Positions 16,025 to 23,314 of a DNA stretch of 64,000 bases are shown here, piece by piece (within the stretch, counting starts at the first letter, position 1; every line of letters starts with the position of its first letter). The position numbers were made by a program, and so were the translations under genes. Under the pieces are notes generated by a model that saw nothing but the letters and a program-made list of their open reading frames with translations, was not told where the DNA came from and ran no database searches. The DNA is from Roseateles koreensis (GTDB lineage: Bacteria; Pseudomonadota; Gammaproteobacteria; Burkholderiales; Burkholderiaceae_C): positions 186,001 through 250,000 of the forward strand of contig NZ_JAQQXS010000005.1 in the NCBI RefSeq assembly GCF_028595305.1. The letters run 5' to 3'.

Positions 16025-16736
16025 GCGGCGCGATGCCGCTGAGTGCCAGTTTGAATTTCACTTGCACTTCATTGGCGACCATGGAGGTGTCGGCCCAATC
16101 GCCGTCACCGACCTTGAACTCCAGCCGCTTGAGCACAAAGCCGCCCGTGGCCGTGGTGGTGTTGCCTGACTGCGTCAAGGCAATGGGCAAGGTCAGGTCA
16201 CGGGTCTGGCCTTTGAGGGTCAGCTTGCCGGTGATTTCATACTTGCCACCGCCCAAGGCTTTGATGGCCGCGCTTTGAAAGCTGGCTTGCGGCGATTTTT
16301 TGACATCGAACCAGGCCGGCTTGGCCAGCTCGGCGTCAAACTCCGGCGCGCCGAGCGTGACGCTGCCCAGGTCGATGGTGAAGGCAATGCGGCCAGCTTC
16401 GGGCTTTTTGGGGTCGAAGGTCAGTTGCGCGTCAAAGCGCTTGAAACTGCCGTTCACTGGCACGCCCATCTGTTTGCTGGTGAAGCTCAGTTCACTTTGT
16501 GCGGCCAGCAATTTGGCCGCGGACGTTGTTGTGGTCGGCGCTGCCGCAACTGCTGTGGTGTCTTGCGTGGTGAGCACGGGCTTGCTCTTGGCTTGGGCCG
16601 GCGCCGCAGAAAAGAGCATGAGCGCTGTGGCCCCAAGGGCCAGCAAGGGGGGCAGGGCGGTAGCCCACACCCGGTGACGGGCTGTGTGTGGGGCGGCGGA
16701 TGGGGCCGTAGCTTTGGCCGAGTTAATGCGGGTCAT
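16020..16736 (-). CDS. YceI family periplasmic protein (second copy)
   Basis: A 238-residue YceI homologue. A long basic signal peptide (about residues 1-50, ending LMLFSAAPAQA) is followed by an Ala/Thr-rich spacer. The YceI barrel starts near residue 75 with SELSFTSKQMGVPVNGSFKRF, and includes DLGSVTLGAPEFDAEL, FDVKKSPQASFQS and ITGKLTLKGQTRDLTLPIAL. ATG 16736 is chosen because residues upstream are low-quality and the signal peptide starts here. It lies 38 bases after the cytochrome b561 gene and 103 before the other YceI gene, all in one direction. The pairing with cytochrome b561 is common and points to a redox-linked periplasmic lipid (quinone-type) role. Confidence 0.9.
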   Translation of the reverse strand: MTRINSAKATAPSAAPHTARHRVWATALPPLLALGATALMLFSAAPAQAKSKPVLTTQDTTAVAAAPTTTTSAAKLLAAQSELSFTSKQMGVPVNGSFKRFDAQLTFDPKKPEAGRIAFTIDLGSVTLGAPEFDAELAKPAWFDVKKSPQASFQSAAIKALGGGKYEITGKLTLKGQTRDLTLPIALTQSGNTTTATGGFVLKRLEFKVGDGDWADTSMVANEVQVKFKLALSGIAPL

Positions 16737-16774
16737 GGTGTGGACTCCCAGGGTTAGGGGCGGGGCAGTTTCAA

Positions 16775-17344
16775 TCAGTGCTGGCGGCTGGGCAGCATGC
16801 GCAATAGCAAGCCGTCGCGGTCCAGCAACTGGTGTTTCAGGGCTGCACCCAGGTGCATCAGCACGAGCAGGGCCAGCGTCCAGGCCAGCAATTCGTGGGC
16901 GTCTTTCAGGATGTCGGCCAGGGCCTTGTCTTTGGGGACGAAATCCGGCAAGGGCACCAGCCCGAACCACACAACCGGGAAGCCCGCTGCCGAGCTGTAG
17001 GCCCAGCCGGCCAGCGGTACCGCGAAGAACATGGCGTACAACAGGCCATGGGTCAGGTGCGCTGCCGTGGCCTGCCAGGCGGGCATGGGCAGGTCGGCCG
17101 GCGGGCGGTGCGTCAAGCGCCACAGCAGGCGCAGGGCCGACAGGGCGAGGATGGTGATGCCCGCCCATTTATGCCAGTTGAAGAGCTTCAGCCGCGTGGG
17201 CGACAGGGGCAGATCCGCCATGTACAGGCCAACGCCAAACGCCGCCACGATGGCGAGCGCCAAAATCCAGTGCAGCAGGATGGCGACCATGCTGTAGCGG
17301 GCGATGGAGACAGGCTGGGCCGACGGCGTGCGGTATGAGGACAT
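16775..17344 (-). CDS. Cytochrome b561
   Basis: A 189-residue inner-membrane dihaem cytochrome b561 of the CybB type. It shows four membrane helices with the conserved histidines: ARYSMVAILLHWILAL (helix 1), KLFNWHKWAGITILAL (helix 2), ATAAHLTHGLLYAMFFAVPLAGW (helix 3) and LKDAHELLAWTLALLVLMHLGAAL (helix 4). The family moves electrons from ubiquinol to oxygen or periplasmic acceptors. ATG 17344 (MSSYRTPSAQ) is chosen; the longer frame adds a sequence with no membrane or family features. It is first in an operon with two yceI genes. Confidence 0.93.
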   Translation of the reverse strand: MSSYRTPSAQPVSIARYSMVAILLHWILALAIVAAFGVGLYMADLPLSPTRLKLFNWHKWAGITILALSALRLLWRLTHRPPADLPMPAWQATAAHLTHGLLYAMFFAVPLAGWAYSSAAGFPVVWFGLVPLPDFVPKDKALADILKDAHELLAWTLALLVLMHLGAALKHQLLDRDGLLLRMLPSRQH

Positions 17345-17550
17345 GGCTGACCTTGTGGGTGAGACGGACTTGAACAGAACTGAACGCAAGTGTCTGCCGG
17401 GAAGCGGGCCAGCAGATTCACGTGGCTTGACGCCAAGGTTCAGTGAATTTGAATCCCCAGCGCTTGCAAGCCTACTGCAGACGGATGTCATGGCGGGGTC
17501 ATGAGCTTGGGTACAAGATAGGGGGGTACATCGTCTTGGGGTGGGCTCGC

Positions 17551-18138
17551 ATGGATATTGTTTGCAAGATTGAAGCGCTGTTCAAGCGCCGTGGGGCGAC
17601 GCTCTACAACGGCAACCAGCTGGCCCGCCGGGAGCCTGTGACTGCCGTCGCGCATGCGCTGCAATGTGCGCAGCTGGCCGAATGGGCGCATGCCGACACC
17701 ACCTTGGTTGCGGCGGCCTTGCTGCACGACCTGGGCCAGTTGATGGGCGGTGCGCCGGACGAAGGCTTGTGTAACGACCAGCATGAGCGCAGTGCGCTGA
17801 CTTTTTTGGCCGGAGGTGGGTTTGGCCCCAGTGTGTTGGAGCCCATACGCCTGCACGTCGAGGCCAAGCGTTATCTGGTCGCAACCGATGAAGGCTATGG
17901 TGACAACCTGACCTTGGCGTCGCGCCATTCTCTGGCGCTTCAAGGCGGGCCAATGAGCATCGAGGAGCGCTTTGCTTTTCTTTCGCAACCCTTTGCCAGC
18001 CGCGCGCTGCAATTGCGCCGCTGGGACGATCTGGCCAAACACCCGGGCAAACGCACGCCGCCGCTGGCCTACTACCTGGACGTGCTAGACGATGTACTGC
18101 GCGACAGCAAGCAGCCCGCCCGTGTGGCCGTGGCTTAA
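17551..18138 (+). CDS. HD-domain protein of the PhnZ-like oxygenase group
   Basis: The 195-residue protein has an HD signature: H35 in AVAHALQCA, the H59-D60 pair in AALLHDLGQL, H78, and later H112-type residues, enough to hold two metals. The blocks REPVTAVAHALQCAQLAEWA, ALQGGPMS and RRWDDLAK match the PhnZ group of HD-domain mixed-valence di-iron oxygenases used in phosphonate breakdown. No phosphonate genes flank it, so the natural substrate is open; a plain phosphohydrolase is the alternative. ATG 17551 is used since the upstream frame has no family similarity. It is followed by a structured gap ending in a terminator. Confidence 0.75.
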   Translation: MDIVCKIEALFKRRGATLYNGNQLARREPVTAVAHALQCAQLAEWAHADTTLVAAALLHDLGQLMGGAPDEGLCNDQHERSALTFLAGGGFGPSVLEPIRLHVEAKRYLVATDEGYGDNLTLASRHSLALQGGPMSIEERFAFLSQPFASRALQLRRWDDLAKHPGKRTPPLAYYLDVLDDVLRDSKQPARVAVA

Positions 18139-18183
18139 GAGAGGCTTCGGCTCAACTTAGGGGGTATGTCTTTCGGCATCCCT

Positions 18184-18331
18184 ATTGCGAAGGATGGCGC
18201 AATGCACCCTGCAGGTGAATACTTGAGCCCTGATTGATGCGCCGCCTGGACCTCGGCGCATTGGTCGAGGGGAGGACCGCTATGCCGACAATCAACACCC
18301 GCAAGGGTGAAGGTTGTCGGCCTAGTTTTTT
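18184..18331 (+). ncRNA. Candidate structured RNA or leader ending in a two-tier terminator
   Basis: Three hairpins follow one another: ATTGCG/CGCAAT (18184-18203), CCTCG/CGAGG (18251-18270), and a nested final structure. In the latter the outer stem GCCGACAA (18284-18291) pairs with TTGTCGGC (18314-18321), and the inner stem CACCC/GGGTG (18296-18309) has a GCAA tetraloop. Six T residues follow at 18326-18331. It starts some 45 bases after the HD gene and ends 94 before the VirK/YbjX gene. It could be the HD gene's terminator with structured 3' tail, a small RNA, or a leader attenuator. I match it to no known RNA family. Confidence 0.4.
18284..18331 (+). terminator. Two-tier rho-independent terminator
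   Basis: An 8-bp outer stem (18284-18291 with 18314-18321) encloses a 5-bp inner stem with a GCAA loop, followed by CTAG and six T residues. The polarity fits transcription from the HD gene or from a small RNA starting in this gap. Confidence 0.75.
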
Positions 18332-18424
18332 GGGCGCTGGGGTTTGCGCATTGTTTCGTTGTGCGATGTTCAAACTCGGGGACAATCTCAAGCTTGACCA
18401 CTGTCAGGCCCTTGCTGCCCCGCC

Positions 18425-19297
18425 ATGAATTCCAAGCCCCCCCGGGTAGCCCTCAAGCCCAAGGATCGTGCCAAGATCTTCTTTGGCAGCCTTTTGCACC
18501 CCAAGCAGAGCCGCCGTTGGCTGGAGTTCGTCGAGCAAAGCGACATCCTGCACGACAAGCTGGTGCAATTTCCTTTTGCGCACAGCAAGATTTATAGGCC
18601 CTATCTGTCCACGCGCCTTGATTGCGCGCAGCGGGTCGACATTCTCATCACACATTACCGTTTTTTGAGCGCTTTCGGGCTGAGCGATTGGGTGCGGCAG
18701 GCTTCGCAGCAGCCGGTTCAACTGTGCGAGTTGTCGTGTAAATCCGGCGCCGTCGCAGCGCTTGAGCTGAGCGCCCTGCACGAAGGGCACCGTGAGGGCG
18801 AGTTGTGCCTGCGCCTGATCTACAAGGGTGAGTACATCTTTGCCGCGTCGCTGGTGATTTTTGAGCAAGACGGCAAGCCCTGCTTGATGGTGGGGCGGCT
18901 GCAAGGCAAGGCCACCGAGCAGGCGCGCGAGTTGGTGCGTGAGGCCACACGAGACCTCTACAGCACCCGTCCGGCGGGCCTGCTGATCTTGGCGGCCCGG
19001 CATTTCGCCTACCTGCTCGGCTGCCAACCGGTGCTGCTGGTGAGCAACCGTAACCGCATCAGCATCAATCTGTGGCGGCGTTGGCATATCACCTCCAACT
19101 ACGATCAAACCTGGACAGAGATGGAGGCCACGCCCCGTCCCGATGGCAACTTCGAGCTGCCCAACTTGGCCGCACCTTTCATCGACATCGAGGCCCTGCC
19201 CTCCAAAAAGCGCTCTGAGGCACGCAAAAAGCTGGCGCTGCTGGAAGCGATGTTCAGCGGCATGGCCGACAGCGTAAAGGCGGCACGGCGAAGTTGA
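18425..19297 (+). CDS. VirK/YbjX family protein (DUF535)
   Basis: A 290-residue protein of the DUF535 family, which includes Shigella VirK and E. coli YbjX. Characteristic blocks are KIFFGSLLHPKQSRRWLEF near the start, RPYLSTRLDCAQRVDILITHYRFL (about 58-82), LVIFEQDGKPCLMVGRLQG (about 140-158) and the C-terminal SNRNRISINLWRRWHITSNYDQTWTEM. Family members are linked to envelope stress, peptide resistance and virulence-factor surface display, but no enzyme activity is established. No signal peptide or membrane helix is visible. The ATG lies 94 bases after a terminator-like hairpin. Confidence 0.88.
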   Translation: MNSKPPRVALKPKDRAKIFFGSLLHPKQSRRWLEFVEQSDILHDKLVQFPFAHSKIYRPYLSTRLDCAQRVDILITHYRFLSAFGLSDWVRQASQQPVQLCELSCKSGAVAALELSALHEGHREGELCLRLIYKGEYIFAASLVIFEQDGKPCLMVGRLQGKATEQARELVREATRDLYSTRPAGLLILAARHFAYLLGCQPVLLVSNRNRISINLWRRWHITSNYDQTWTEMEATPRPDGNFELPNLAAPFIDIEALPSKKRSEARKKLALLEAMFSGMADSVKAARRS

Positions 19298-19313
19298 CCC
19301 GCCCGCCGCAATT

Positions 19314-20369
19314 TCAACGCGGCAAGAGATGCTTGGTGCGGGCTGCGGCCCCCAGCACCAAGGTGGCGGCGCTCAGGTAACGAGGGTCGCCGTAGAACGC
19401 CGCTTCCTCGCGGCAGGCGTGCACCAGTTTGACCACATGTTCGTCGTCCGACTCGGTGGCCGCCCTGCACAGTAACGGCCAGCTCAGACTGACCTGCTCG
19501 GAGGGCTCGGTCAGAGGGGTCGCAAGAGGAAGCACACGGGCTGCCAGATACGCTGCGGTGAAAGCCTGCACCAAGATCGCTTGCGCAAGGGGCATCTCGA
19601 CTTCAACCCATGGCAGCAACACGCGCAGTGCCCGCAGGCCCGTGATCATGTGCAGCACGGTGAAATTGCGGCTGACCAGATAGCGCTCAAGCGCCAAGCC
19701 TGCCAGACGCCGCAGTAATTGCGGCAGCTCGTTTTGCGGTGACAACGCGGCTCCCAGGCGCTGATAGGCCGGCGTTTGCAGGGCCGCCTCAATGCGCACC
19801 GAGATCAACGGGCCGTTCACTGAAGTCGTGGGCGCATCGGCCACCAATTGCGCCGCCCAATTCTCGAAATCCAGCAGCGGCCCGGCCACCCTTGCGGGCG
19901 TCAGGCCCTGCCAGCGGGCCGCCCAGTAAGCCAGGCCGGACGCAAGCTCGCCGTGGTGCTCGGCCTCCACTGCATGGGCAGTTCGGATCAGACCGTGGAA
20001 GGCTGCGGCAGTGATGCCCGGCAGCAGATCGGGCAGCGCCTGTCGCAACGTGGCCGCCATGCCAACGTCAGCCAGCGCCTGCGCAAAGTGGCTCCGCAGC
20101 GGGCCATAGGCCGCATCGCCATGGCCGCGCAGTGATTGCCAATCAGTCGTCGGTGCCTCGGCGAGGAGCCGGGGTTGACCCTTGAAGTGTTGCCCGTACG
20201 CCGTGCGGAACTGTTGCAAGCGCAGCGTGTCGGCGCCCATCGCCTGCAGTGCCTGCAACGCCATGGGCAAGTGATTGCCGAACCCGTTGTTGTACTCCGG
20301 CGGGAGATCCTGGTCGGCGTCCAGCAGGCGCCGCAGTATGTCGGCGGTCGAGGGGGTGCTTGTCGGCAT
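19314..20369 (-). CDS. Questin oxidase family protein (DUF4243)
   Basis: A 351-residue protein resembling the questin oxidase/AflY group of cofactor-poor Baeyer-Villiger-type oxygenases, which open anthraquinone-like rings in fungi. The N-terminal YNNGFGNHLPMALQALQAMG is the best family mark, followed by AFHGLIRTAHAVEA (near 123-136), GLAYWAARW and FTVLHMITGLRALR. It is divergent from soxR, and its promoter has a SoxR-type operator in a 19-base spacer, so it is likely induced by redox-cycling compounds. The ATG at 20369 has a GGAG ribosome site 5 bases upstream. The bacterial substrate is not known; quinone detoxification is inferred. Confidence 0.78.
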   Translation of the reverse strand: MPTSTPSTADILRRLLDADQDLPPEYNNGFGNHLPMALQALQAMGADTLRLQQFRTAYGQHFKGQPRLLAEAPTTDWQSLRGHGDAAYGPLRSHFAQALADVGMAATLRQALPDLLPGITAAAFHGLIRTAHAVEAEHHGELASGLAYWAARWQGLTPARVAGPLLDFENWAAQLVADAPTTSVNGPLISVRIEAALQTPAYQRLGAALSPQNELPQLLRRLAGLALERYLVSRNFTVLHMITGLRALRVLLPWVEVEMPLAQAILVQAFTAAYLAARVLPLATPLTEPSEQVSLSWPLLCRAATESDDEHVVKLVHACREEAAFYGDPRYLSAATLVLGAAARTKHLLPR

Positions 20370-20396
20370 AACGCGCTCCGTGATTGATTTGCCTTC

Positions 20397-20427
20397 ATTT
20401 TCAAAGTTAAAGTTAACTTGATGTCAA
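20397..20427 (-). promoter_or_regulatory. SoxR-type promoter and operator
   Basis: Reading the minus strand, TTGACA (20422-20427) and GAAAAT (20397-20402) are separated by exactly 19 bases, the over-long spacing typical of MerR/SoxR-activated promoters. The spacer contains the palindrome AAGTTAACTT (20410-20419), and TCAAGTTAACTT matches the core of the enterobacterial sox box. The predicted start near 20390 leaves a short leader with GGAG before the questin-oxidase-like ATG. Confidence 0.8.
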
Positions 20428-20444
20428 GCGCAAAGGAGAGTGAC

Positions 20445-20945
20445 ATGGCAAAGAATCGAACAAAGGCGGGCGATGCCGCGGACGGTGATTGGATTGCGAT
20501 TGGCGAGTTGGCTCGGCGCAGCGGCGTGGCCGCCAGCGCGCTGCGCTTTTATGAAACGGCCGGCCTGTTGGTCAGCGGCCGCAGTGACGCGGGGCGACGG
20601 CGTTATGCGCGCAGCACTTTGCGACGGGTCGGCTTCATCCGCGCAGCGCAGGCGCTGGGATTGAGCCTGGACGAGATTCGGCAGGCACTGGCTTCTCTGC
20701 CGGATGCACGCACGCCGAACCTGGCCGATTGGCAACGCTTGTCCAGGGGTTGGCAGCCCATGCTGGATGCACGCATCGCCGCGCTGACGCTGCTGCGGGA
20801 CAAGCTCACCGGCTGCATCGGCTGTGGTTGCCTTTCTTTGAAGAAATGCGCGCTCTACAACCCGGCTGACCAAGCTTCGTGCAACGGTGCGGGCGCCCGC
20901 TATCTCTTGGGGGATGCGTCCGCCGCGCCCAGTCGGTCGAAATAG
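20445..20945 (+). CDS. soxR: Redox-sensitive transcriptional activator SoxR
   Basis: A 166-residue MerR-family regulator. The winged helix (residues 15-85) starts with WIAIGELARRSGVAASALRFYE and keeps the RRRYARSTLRRV wing. A dimerisation helix follows, then the [2Fe-2S] cluster motif C124-x2-C127-x-C129-x5-C135 diagnostic of SoxR. Oxidation of that cluster by redox-active compounds or superoxide switches SoxR to an activator. ATG 20445 is chosen because AGGAG sits 6 bases upstream; earlier TTG/ATG at 20418-20421 lack such a site and would overlap the operator. It is divergent from the questin-oxidase-like gene, its likely target. No soxS is present, as is usual outside enterics. Confidence 0.95.
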   Translation: MAKNRTKAGDAADGDWIAIGELARRSGVAASALRFYETAGLLVSGRSDAGRRRYARSTLRRVGFIRAAQALGLSLDEIRQALASLPDARTPNLADWQRLSRGWQPMLDARIAALTLLRDKLTGCIGCGCLSLKKCALYNPADQASCNGAGARYLLGDASAAPSRSK

Positions 20946-21082
20946 GGCTCATCGGGTGGGGCGTTTCAGGTTATTTGCGGTGCCCCACAGGGCTGAATCC
21001 CTTGGGATTCTTGTGCGCCTCACCGCATGAAGCTCCGCGCTTGGAAAAGCCGCAGAGCGCCCAAGGTTTGAATTTGTATTGC

Positions 21083-21104
21083 AAATGAGAGTGATTCTCA
21101 ATTA
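21083..21104 (+). promoter_or_regulatory. Fur box upstream of tonB
   Basis: AAATGAGAGTGATTCTCAAT is an inverted repeat with TGAGA (21086-21090) and TCTCA (21096-21100) around five bases. It is close to the AATGAGAA-N-ATTCTCATT form of the Fur operator. It lies about 165 bases before tonB, with no other gene between, and predicts iron repression of the tonB-exbB-exbD cluster. Confidence 0.8.
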
Positions 21105-21144
21105 AGATGACATTCGGTGTGACGAACTGCGTGTCACAACGGGT

Positions 21145-21192
21145 GGGTGCACTTTCGGGTGCGCTTTTGGGTGCATTTCGGGATGCTTTTGA
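21145..21192 (+). repeat. Four degenerate 12-bp tandem units upstream of tonB
   Basis: GGGTGCACTTTC, GGGTGCGCTTTT, GGGTGCATTTCG and GGATGCTTTTGA follow head to tail at 21145-21192, between the Fur box and the tonB start. They would lie in the tonB leader if transcription starts at the Fur-controlled promoter. Confidence 0.75.
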
Positions 21193-21269
21193 GGTGGCGC
21201 CCCAAGCGATGCGCCCGCCGCAGGTGTTCACATCCCGCGCTCCTCTTGTTTGCAAGACTTTCATTCAGC

Positions 21270-22010
21270 ATGTCCGTGACTCATTCAATGCCTGCGTTTT
21301 CGCCGCTGCGCTCCACCTTGTTGGGCAGTGGCTTGTTGAGCCGTGGGCAGATGCGTGTCGTGCTCGCGGGTATTGCCGGCGTGCATTTGTGGGCAGCGTG
21401 GGTGCTTTGCCACGCGGTGGCGGCCCCTCAAAAATCCCTGGAGATGGCCCCCATCTTTGTCGAGATGCTGGCGCCAACGGCGGTTGTGCCTACCCGCTTG
21501 GCGCAGCCGCCCGCGCCGAGCCGGGTTTCGCCCGCGCGCGCCGAGCCCCGGCGGCTGCCGGTGGCGGCTGCGCCAGCGCAGGCCGCGCTAACGCCCGAAT
21601 TCGCGGTGCCGGCGCCAGTGGAGGCTAAATCCACGGCACCGGTGGGATCGCTGGAGGGGCAAGCCTCAGCTGCATCCTTGCCCAGTTCGACAGCGGCCCC
21701 CGTCCAGTCGCACGTGGCTGTATCGCCGCCCAAGCTGATTCCGGCCTCTGCCGTGCAATACCTCGTGCCCTTGCGGGTTGAGTACCCCCGTGCCGCGCAG
21801 CGCCGGCGTGAGGCGGGCACGGCCATCGTGCGGGTGTACATCGACACCGCCGGGCTTCCTCAAACCTTGCAGATTCACCGCAGCACGGGCTTCCCGCTGC
21901 TGGATGAGGCGGCGACTGCGGCGGCCAGCCGGGCGCGCTTCAAGCCCTATTCGGAGAACGGGCAGCCAACCGCAGGCTGGGCCTTGATCACCGTTGACTT
22001 CGTACTTTGA
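21270..22010 (+). CDS. tonB: Energy transducer TonB
   Basis: A 246-residue TonB. A short cytoplasmic start leads to one transmembrane helix (about residues 29-50, VVLAGIAGVHLWAAWVLCHAV). The periplasmic linker (about 70-160) is rich in Pro and Ala, and the C-terminal TonB domain starts near 165 with YLVPLRVEYPRAAQRRREAG. The conserved end shows GTAIVRVYIDTAGLPQTLQIHRSTGFPLLDEAATAA split across strands and helix. TonB couples the inner-membrane proton gradient to outer-membrane receptors. ATG 21270 gives a normal cytoplasmic tail; the longer frame would start inside tandem repeats. exbB follows directly, so all three transducer genes form one unit under the Fur box. Confidence 0.93.
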   Translation: MSVTHSMPAFSPLRSTLLGSGLLSRGQMRVVLAGIAGVHLWAAWVLCHAVAAPQKSLEMAPIFVEMLAPTAVVPTRLAQPPAPSRVSPARAEPRRLPVAAAPAQAALTPEFAVPAPVEAKSTAPVGSLEGQASAASLPSSTAAPVQSHVAVSPPKLIPASAVQYLVPLRVEYPRAAQRRREAGTAIVRVYIDTAGLPQTLQIHRSTGFPLLDEAATAAASRARFKPYSENGQPTAGWALITVDFVL

Positions 22011-22024
22011 ATTGGAGAAAAATT

Positions 22025-22768
22025 TTGAACCAAGAGTCTGCGCAGGGCTTCGCCCATTTCATCGGGCAAAGCGACGCGGTTGGCAAGACGCTGTTGCTGA
22101 TCTTGCTGGGGATGTCCATCGTCTCCTGGACCATCATCGTGATCAAAGGGCTGGCCCTGGTGCTGCGCAATCGCCGCAGCGAGCGGTTCTTGAGCCTGTT
22201 CTGGAATGCCTCATCCCTGGACGCCGTGGCCGGTGAAATTGCCACCCACGGCGCGCGCGACCCCTTCTCGCATCTCATCAGCCATGCCATGCACGCCCAG
22301 GCTCATCATGCGCGTTATGGCGCCGCCAAGCTCGAAGAAGCGGGCACCGCCGGCGACTTTGTCACCCGCACCATCAAGAAGGTGCTGGATGAAGAAATGA
22401 CGCAGATGGAAAACGGCCTGACGGTGCTTGCCACAGTGGGTTCCACCGCGCCGTTTGTGGGTCTGTTCGGCACGGTGTGGGGCGTCTATCACGCGCTGGT
22501 GGCCATCGGCCTGAGCGGCGCCGGCACATTGGACAAGGTGGCCGGGCCCGTGGGCGAGGCCTTGATCATGACTGGCGTCGGCCTGGCCGTGGCCATCCCG
22601 GCGGTGATGGGCTACAACGGGTTGACACGGGCCAACCGCGTGATCCTCTCCAAGTTGGATGCCTTTGCCTACGAGGTGCACACCTTTGTGGCCATGGGCT
22701 CGCCGATGAGCGCAGCGGGCGCGGCCTCCGCCAAGCCGGCCGCAAGCATCCGTCCCTTGGCGGCCTGA
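22025..22768 (+). CDS. exbB: Proton channel subunit ExbB (MotA/TolQ/ExbB family)
   Basis: A 247-residue inner-membrane channel protein of the TonB energising complex. It has three hydrophobic helices: LLLILLGMSIVSWTIIVIKG near the start, then GLTVLATVGSTAPFVGLFGTVWGVYHAL (near 133-160) and VGEALIMTGVGLAVAIPAVMGYN (near 180-202), the last two with the conserved Thr/Gly/Pro residues of the family. I choose TTG 22025 because GGAGA lies 6 bases upstream. TTG 22007 is also open, but overlaps the tonB stop and has no ribosome site. There is no ATG near the start, so this rare start codon is probably used. Confidence 0.92.
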   Translation: MNQESAQGFAHFIGQSDAVGKTLLLILLGMSIVSWTIIVIKGLALVLRNRRSERFLSLFWNASSLDAVAGEIATHGARDPFSHLISHAMHAQAHHARYGAAKLEEAGTAGDFVTRTIKKVLDEEMTQMENGLTVLATVGSTAPFVGLFGTVWGVYHALVAIGLSGAGTLDKVAGPVGEALIMTGVGLAVAIPAVMGYNGLTRANRVILSKLDAFAYEVHTFVAMGSPMSAAGAASAKPAASIRPLAA

Positions 22769-22775
22769 GGAGCGC

Positions 22776-23198
22776 ATGATGGCTTTTGCGAGTTTTGACG
22801 CGCGCAACGCCCGCGCGCCCATGGCCGAGATCAATATGGTGCCGCTGATCGATGTGCTGCTGGTGTTGCTGGTGATCTTCATCGTCACCGCACCCTTGCT
22901 GGCCCATCAAGTCAAGTTGGAACTGCCGCGGGTGAGCGCCCAGGTGCTCAGCGCCCCCACGGAGAAGATTGACTTCTCCATCGATGCCGCCGGCCGGTTG
23001 TTCTGGAACGGCCAAGCCGTGGACCGCGCCGAAGCCGCGCGCCGCTTCGCGTCCGAGGGCGGCAAGCCCGTTCAGCCCGAAGTGCATTTGCGCGCCGACC
23101 AGGACGTGCCCTACAAATTTGTGGCTCAAACCCTGGGTGATGCCGCCAAGGCCGGCTTGACCAAAGTCGGCTTCGTGAGCCAGGCCGATCAGCCTTGA
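22776..23198 (+). CDS. exbD: TonB-system protein ExbD
   Basis: A 140-residue biopolymer transport protein. After a short cytoplasmic segment, the single transmembrane helix INMVPLIDVLLVLLVIFIVT carries the essential membrane Asp (in PLIDVLLVLL, near residue 27). The periplasmic domain (about 50-140) follows with VHLRADQDVPYKFVAQTL. ExbD and ExbB form the proton-driven motor for TonB. It starts 7 bases after exbB with a GAGGAG site upstream of tandem ATG codons. The siderophore receptor gene follows at 117 bases. Confidence 0.94.
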   Translation: MMAFASFDARNARAPMAEINMVPLIDVLLVLLVIFIVTAPLLAHQVKLELPRVSAQVLSAPTEKIDFSIDAAGRLFWNGQAVDRAEAARRFASEGGKPVQPEVHLRADQDVPYKFVAQTLGDAAKAGLTKVGFVSQADQP

Positions 23199-23314
23199 TG
23201 CCTTGAACTGAGTCTTTGAAATTCCCCCTTCCCACCCCCTTTCCAGCCAGCCAACCGGGCGCACCCGAAGAGCAAGCCAAATCATCAAGAACCCCCAAGT
23301 ATTTGGAGCCTCTC

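Larger units (their letters stand above)
20946..21269. other. soxR-tonB gap: inverted repeats, Fur box and 12-bp tandem repeats
   Basis: I see no gene in these 324 bases. GTGGGGC (20956-20962) can pair with GCCCCAC (20982-20988), a stem without a T-run after soxR. A perfect palindrome GAATCCC-TT-GGGATTC lies at 20995-21010. A Fur-type box (21083-21104) and four 12-bp units (21145-21192) precede tonB; both are listed separately. Confidence 0.6.

Noticed and set aside
20995-21010. Terminator hairpin of soxR
   Set aside because: GAATCCC-TT-GGGATTC has a loop of only two bases and no T-run; it fits a protein-binding palindrome better, if anything.
21145-21192. CRISPR-like array
   Set aside because: Units are 12 bases, degenerate and contiguous without spacers, and no cas genes are present.
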